Shown here: piece by piece, positions 59,186 through 64,000 of the stretch
Position numbering within the stretch: position 1 is the stretch's first letter
How the letters are laid out: the number at the start of each line of letters is the position of its first letter
Source of the DNA: Brachypodium distachyon
Lineage: Eukaryota; Streptophyta; Magnoliopsida; Poales; Poaceae
DNA length: 64,000 bases
Reading direction: 5' to 3'
NCBI RefSeq assembly: GCF_000005505.3
Contig: NC_016132.3
Coordinates: 12,266,501-12,330,500 of the forward strand
The notes under the pieces: generated by a model
What the model was told of the DNA's origin: nothing
Database searches by the model: none
What the model saw: only the letters and a program-made list of their open reading frames with translations
Translations under genes and position numbers: made by a program

Positions 59186-59350
59186 CTCCCTTCGTTTCAA
59201 TTTTTAGCGCCGTTCTCTAGCCGATCTCTCAAATTCTATTTCTTTATCGATATGTGACCCTCCTCTTTATTCCACGTGAGGAAACAGGGCGGAAAATTCC
59301 TTGGTTAACATGAATTGGAGAACTTCCTTGGTATACCGAAACGGAGGGAG
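59186..59350. mobile_element. Complete Stowaway-type MITE
   Basis: It starts ctcccttcgtttcaat and ends accgaaacggagggag, with TA on both sides (59184-59185 and 59351-59352). It is 165 bp long. This is the cleanest MITE in the window. Confidence 0.8.
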
Positions 59351-59689
59351 TAATCCTGTACAAAGATTGGTGGCTACCGACCGAATGAATCTTTCTCTTG
59401 TAGAAAACCCAAAAACATTTAGCGGGCCCCTCGTTGATTAAGCATGACACAAACACATTTCAATTCGGTTGTATCACTGAAAAAAAAATCAATAAATTCA
59501 AGTAGGCCATAAGAAACCCACACAATTTGATCCAATCGTCAACACTTAAAAAAGAGTTTGTCCAATCATCTAGGCCACAAGAGGATGCAGATTTAAACTT
59601 CCCATTTCATGCGCAATAAAAATGAAGACTTCAGAAAAAAGAATAATATTTTTCTGAATTAGTTATGCTCTTTTTACAATTTTTAAGGT

Positions 59690-60310
59690 GGGGTTTTTGT
59701 ACTTAAAAATTGCCACTGAAAGGGGGGGGGGTCATCATTGGCGGGTTTTGTAGCTAAAAAACCACCACTAATGACCCCTCCCCTTTAGTGGCTGCGTTTA
59801 GCAACACACCAACCACTAATAATTCCTGAAAATTGTAAAAATCATAACTAATTCAAAAAAGATCAGGAAAATATGATTTTTTTTTTGCAAAATAATTTAT
59901 TTTTTATGCTTAACATTTTAGAACAATTATACAACATGGTGTTTGTCACAGAAGATGATTTAGAACTAAGATAGTGATCATATATGTAAAAAATAAAACA
60001 TAATTATTCCCCCCTTGAAATCACTGATATTAGTGACGAATTTTTAGCTAAAAGACGCTACTGATGAGTGAGGGGGGGGGGTCATTAGTAGCGGATCTTG
60101 GAGCTAAAACAACCGTTGATAGTATGGCCACTGAAGGGAAGGGGGGTGTCTTTATTGGCTGATTTTAGGGGACCTGCCACTGATGGTGGTTTTTGGATTT
60201 TTTTTTTCTTTTGGGTTTCTCGAACCGAGCATCAATTGCGGTTTTGTGCCACCCGCCACTAACGGGGGAGTCATCAGTGGCGGTTTTCTAATACCCGCTA
60301 CTGATGGGGG
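59690..60310. mobile_element. CACTA-like subterminal repeats
   Basis: Many short copies of 'gccactgatg', 'ccactaatgac', 'agtggcgg' and 'agctaaaa' occur in both orientations, with G-runs. Such arrays are typical of the subterminal regions of CACTA (En/Spm) transposons in Triticeae. No terminal CACTA and no transposase is visible. Confidence 0.55.
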
Positions 60311-60404
60311 TGCTTCCGTGGCTCCTTCTGTACTACTGTTCTTACATATATATTTGTGCTCGTCTTATCATTTTATTGTCCAAATTGATTGGATCAGCAA
60401 TGCA

Positions 60405-60752
60405 CGCCATCATGTTCTTGCTACCTCTACATCTATATAGTTTGGCTGAACGTCTTGGAATGTAAAGGAATTCCTATTCTTCGATATACTCCATGTGACA
60501 AATGTAGCGATCTCCGTATGGAATGGCTCATGGAGAAGCTGCTTAATATGATTGAAATTGGAATGTGCATCAGTTATGGAATGAAACCAGGGCATAAGTA
60601 TCTCTAGCATGCAACTGCAAATGAGCATTCAAAAAAGAGATGCACATTAGACTCTATGATGTGATTAGCACAAAGGACACATTCATATGATGGAAGATGG
60701 AGATTCCTCTTTTGAAGCATGGCTCTAGTATTAAGACGGTTAATCAACAAGA
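60405..60752 (-). pseudogene. LINE remnant: zinc-binding region
   Basis: The minus strand reads NRLNTRAMLQKRNLHLPSYE, then a Cys-rich part with LCANH and LFFEC, then WSISKNRNSFTF. It is the same LINE region as at 5960-6400. The Copia element is inserted at its upstream end. Confidence 0.75.
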
Positions 60753-61612
60753 TGTTGGAAAATTAAGCAATTTCAAGAATAACAAATTAAAGATTAATTA
60801 CATAATGTAGATCATGACGACAGTACCAACTAGCACATGCATCTTGAATATACTAGAGGTATTCAACATCACAATCAACAATAGTATAATCTCGCAGATC
60901 ATAACTAAACAGGAGATCGAATCACGGTGTACGTACTGTTGCGGTGGAGAGGAAGTCGTTGCTATTGTGTTCGCTTGACGAAGAAGACGGCGGCGGGTCG
61001 CGCACCCGCCGATTCGAGGAAGTAGACGACTCGTGGTTGCATGGAAGTGAGCAGTCGCGCGGAGCTCTTCCCAAAAACCTGTATTCGCCCTCTCCCATAC
61101 AGGATCACAAAGGCGAAAGGTTCCGGAGACCTGCTCTCTCGATCGCTGGTGCACGCCGGCGCTCGGGATTGAGTAGACTACGATGACGATGCAAAAGAGA
61201 GACAGGCGAAACCCTAGTTCAGTTGTGTTGCGTACTGGTCGGAGGGACGAGGCGGCTTTACATATTGGTCGGTTCAGTTTAGGAAACACAAAATCCGCAT
61301 GCGTCCGTAACAGATTCCAAAAATACCTCGCGCGCGTGACAAAAAGATAAGAAACCCGGCCCCGCACCGATGTCGTGACGAGGCGAGGCGAGCGGAGGAG
61401 GAGGAGGAGTGCGCGTGGGGATTTCCTTTGCTCACTTGCTTACTAGGTGAGAAGCAACATCCCTTATATGTTGGTCTCACTCCCTCTAAACTAGCAAGGT
61501 GCGACTATTCTCATTTCCACTCTCGTCATCCCACTTCATGAATGGGTCTTTGAGATTTTCAGAATTTATTGAAACTTGGGCTTGGGCTGATCAGGCCCAC
61601 CAAATTCTAACA
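60753..61612 (-). repeat. Copia 3' LTR (860 bp)
   Basis: On the minus strand it begins TGTTAGAATTTGG at 61612 and ends TTTTCCAACA at 60753, a TG...CA pair with inverted ends TGTT/AACA. It contains a short (ctc)n run at about 61395-61410. Confidence 0.88.
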
Positions 61613-62199
61613 ATCCCCCACCAGATCTCAAATACCCATTTAGAGATTTGCCTGTTCTCACTACTTGTTTATATACTAGTGTTTCAGCAGAGACTGTTAA
61701 GTTGAACTTCTGCCTAAAACTTTAAGTTACATCCATCCACACTCACAACGGACTAAGCCTTGAATTGCAAGCTGGCGTGAAATATATTTCACTCAAAGTC
61801 AACGAATACTGGGCTATCAGCAGTCTACACCGCGGGTGGAGCATATGCGTCGTACTCCGTGGTCTCTTCATGAGTTACTAGAGATTACCCAAATCTCATA
61901 GACTGCGACATTAGACAGTCGGACTCATATAGGTGTGTTCTTTCAAGAATACTCTATAAGACAACATCTTTCGCTACTCATAGTTGTAATTAACACATTA
62001 AGGCATGTCACCAACCTGCCTTACGGCAATTTGAGAGTCACACATCTTCACATAGAGAGGGTTATAACATACTCTCCTCTGTTATACCGATAGCTTCATT
62101 CTTCCCAGATTCTACTTCAAGGGATCTCCGATCACATAGGTTGGGTTACCACTATGGCACAACTTTCATGGGTCTCAACCCCATCTCCCTCAATGCACT

Positions 62200-64000
62200 C
62201 TCTATCACATTTCATGATAGTCCTTTGGTAAAGGGATCTGCCAGGTTTTCTCTATTTGAATATATGTAATTTTCAATTTCCTGACAGACTGCACACGTCT
62301 CCTCACGTGTTTTCATGACTTCGCGTTATCCTTTGAACTGTTCACTTTAGTAATAACCGTTTGATTATCACCGTTCATCAGAATGCCCGGTACTGTTTTG
62401 TCTCACCAGTGGCATCCAGGGTACCACCGCTGCATGACGCGTGGGCCACCTCGCTTGCTCCCCGGATGGATCGCACCCCGGGCAGCACCGCACAAGCTGC
62501 CCGACAAGCCACCAGCCTGGCGGGGCTAGCCGGGCTGCGGGGGTTGCCTTGGAGGGCAGCAAGAGAAATCCCGCCTGAGCGCTTCCCGGGAAGGGCGTCC
62601 CCGGGCGCAGGCGCCCGTAACAGGAGCGGGACCGAGCGGGCAGGACAGCGACGCCACGTGGCCGCTCAGCAGGCTCCCCGTGCGCAGGGTTCGTCAGGAC
62701 AAGAAGTGAAGCACACTCAAGCATAAAATGCACCGACAGAAAGGGGATTCCCCGTCCAATCAGCCTACAGTGACTGACCCGGTGTAAATCCTAGGCACGC
62801 AGGACCCTAGTTGCAGGGCTACCCATCCTGCATGCAAGCCAACGCACCGAGGGCAAGCTGCCCTAGTTCTTTGCTTGCCATTTGTCACCCATGCACCAAG
62901 GCACCTGTGGTATCCCCTTGAGTTTAAAAGGAGGACCCCTGCCAACGGTCAAAGGGTTGTTGGTTCGGTCCGGTTCGGTTTTCAGTTCGCTACTAGTAAT
63001 AGCCAGAAGTAGCAAGTAGCACTTAGCTAGAAAGAGAGAGCACCCGAGGACTCCCCCGGCAACCTCTAAACCCTAGTTCACTGGCTAATAACAAACTCGG
63101 AACCAGGATGTAGGGTTTTACACCTCAGGGTGGCCCGAACCTGGGTAAAAGCGTTCTCGTGTTCATTGTGCTCCTACGCTTGACATTGGCCTCGCCGGCG
63201 ATCATCAGAGCTATCCCCGTCGCCCACTGCCGAACCTAAAAGGGGGTGCTCGCACATCCCCGGTGTCTGAGCCCCATGCTATGACAGTTTTTTCAACCAC
63301 CGGCAATTCCATCAAAAGATCTCTCAGCCACTCTGCCTCAAAGGTGGCTGTATCTAAAGCAGCAAGCTCTGCTTCCATAGTTGACCTTGTCAATATGGTT
63401 TGCTTGTAAGATCTCCATGATACTACACCACCACCAAGTATGAAGGCATACTCGGTTGTGGCGTACAGGTCATCTGCTTCAGAGATCCAGTTCGAATCAC
63501 AATATCCCTCAAGCACAGCTGGATGCTCTGAATAATGTATTCCATAACTCATCGTACATTTTAGATAGCGTAATATCCTTTCTGGTGCCCGCCAATGATC
63601 TATACCCGGGTTTGACGTGAACCTACTCAATTTGCTCGCAGCAAAAGAGATATTAGGCCTCGTAGCGCTAGCTAAGTACATAAGGGAACCGATTATTTGA
63701 GAGTATCTCAATCGATCTTTCCCTTCTCCATTGTTCTTTCTGAGTATCACGCTGGGGTCATACGGTGTTGGTGAAGGTTTGCTGTCAGTAAAACCGAAGC
63801 GACTCAAAATCTTCTCAACATAGTGGGATTGCAACAAAATAATTCCACTCTCATCCTTAACCAACTTAATGTTAACAATAACATCAGCCTCTCCCAGATC
63901 TTTCATATCAAAGCAATTTGATAGAAACGACTTGACCTCATTTATCACTTTTATGTTTGTACCAAAAATTAGAATATCATCCACGTACAAACACAAATTA
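62200..64000 (-). pseudogene. pol: Copia pol: reverse transcriptase and RNase H, split
   Basis: The minus strand begins inside reverse transcriptase with the catalytic YVDDILIFG, then DMKDLGEAD, then SLMYLASATRPNISFA. RNase H follows with YCDSNWISEADD and STMEAELAALDTATFEAEWL and is cut at about 63291 by the solo LTR. After the LTR it resumes with ILMNGDNQTVITKVNSSKDN and a stop. The last part (MGLRPMKVV) shows frame changes. From the window edge to the solo LTR the frame is open. Confidence 0.9.
62399..63286 (+). mobile_element. Tat-type solo LTR (888 bp) inside Copia RNase H
   Basis: It starts TGTCTCACCAGTGG and ends CATGCTATGACA. The sequence is close to the E2 and Y LTRs. GTTTT follows at 63287-63291 and precedes at 62395-62399, sharing one T with the LTR start, so a 5-bp duplication with a single T loss is likely. 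The TATA box of relatives (gagtataaaagg) is here gagtttaaaagg. Confidence 0.88.

Larger units (their letters stand above)
60753..64000 (-). mobile_element. Copia retrotransposon, 3' part, runs off the window
   Basis: On the minus strand: reverse transcriptase and RNase H from 64000 down, a 3' untranslated stretch, a polypurine tract (ctggtgggggat, 61624-61613) and a 3' LTR. The 5' half and 5' LTR lie beyond 64000, so the target duplication cannot be checked. It is inserted in a LINE remnant and carries a solo LTR. Confidence 0.88.

Noticed and set aside
60798..61367. 189-codon minus-strand open frame as a gene
   Set aside because: It lies wholly inside the Copia 3' LTR (60753-61612).

Overview
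The window is nuclear DNA of a grass. The gene structures, the Stowaway-type MITE ends, the Tat-type Ty3/gypsy families and the depth of retrotransposon nesting suggest a pooid, probably Triticeae; the species cannot be fixed from the sequence alone. There are two host genes in the left third and a transposon jungle in the rest.

Left third (1-20470). A five-exon FatB-type acyl-ACP thioesterase gene lies on the minus strand (4422 to 2699; 393 codons). It is flanked by a tandem repeat, a G-box palindrome, a hairpin and a MITE. A degenerate LINE follows at about 6 kb. From 9051 to 19962 (+) lies a 20-exon gene of 1185 codons for a LisH/coiled-coil/HEAT-repeat protein, the plant homologue of RELCH/KIAA1468. 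One of its introns (18617-18752) looks like a minor-spliceosome AT-AC intron. Its third intron holds an LTR/PBS remnant and an antisense LINE remnant.

Middle (20471-59150). An old LINE RNase H sequence is split by a 37.9 kb nest. The outer element E1 (20871-58788, +, target duplication CTGTG) is a Tat-type gypsy element. Inserted into it are: solo LTR A (26019-29246, duplication ATATA); a second Tat-type element E2 on the opposite strand (30947-46204), itself carrying solo LTR B (33416-36675, duplication CTTCA); a probable Copia-type solo LTR (about 47771-49097); and Y (50668-57053, duplication ACAGG), an element without gag-pol. With insertions removed, E1 is about 11.7 kb and E2 about 12.0 kb, an independent check on the model. 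E1, E2 and Y each carry, between integrase (or its place) and 3' LTR, a spliced gene in antisense to the element: an N-terminal region resembling the 'putative gypsy type transposon' family, then a long coiled coil and a conserved C-terminal motif. All copies are broken by stops, frameshifts or insertions, and none looks mobile on its own.

Right end (59150-64000). A complete Stowaway MITE, CACTA-like subterminal repeats and a LINE zinc-binding remnant (-) come first. A Copia element (-) is inserted in the LINE remnant and runs off the window; its RNase H is split by a further Tat-type solo LTR (62399-63286). Apart from the two host genes, I see no gene that looks functional.
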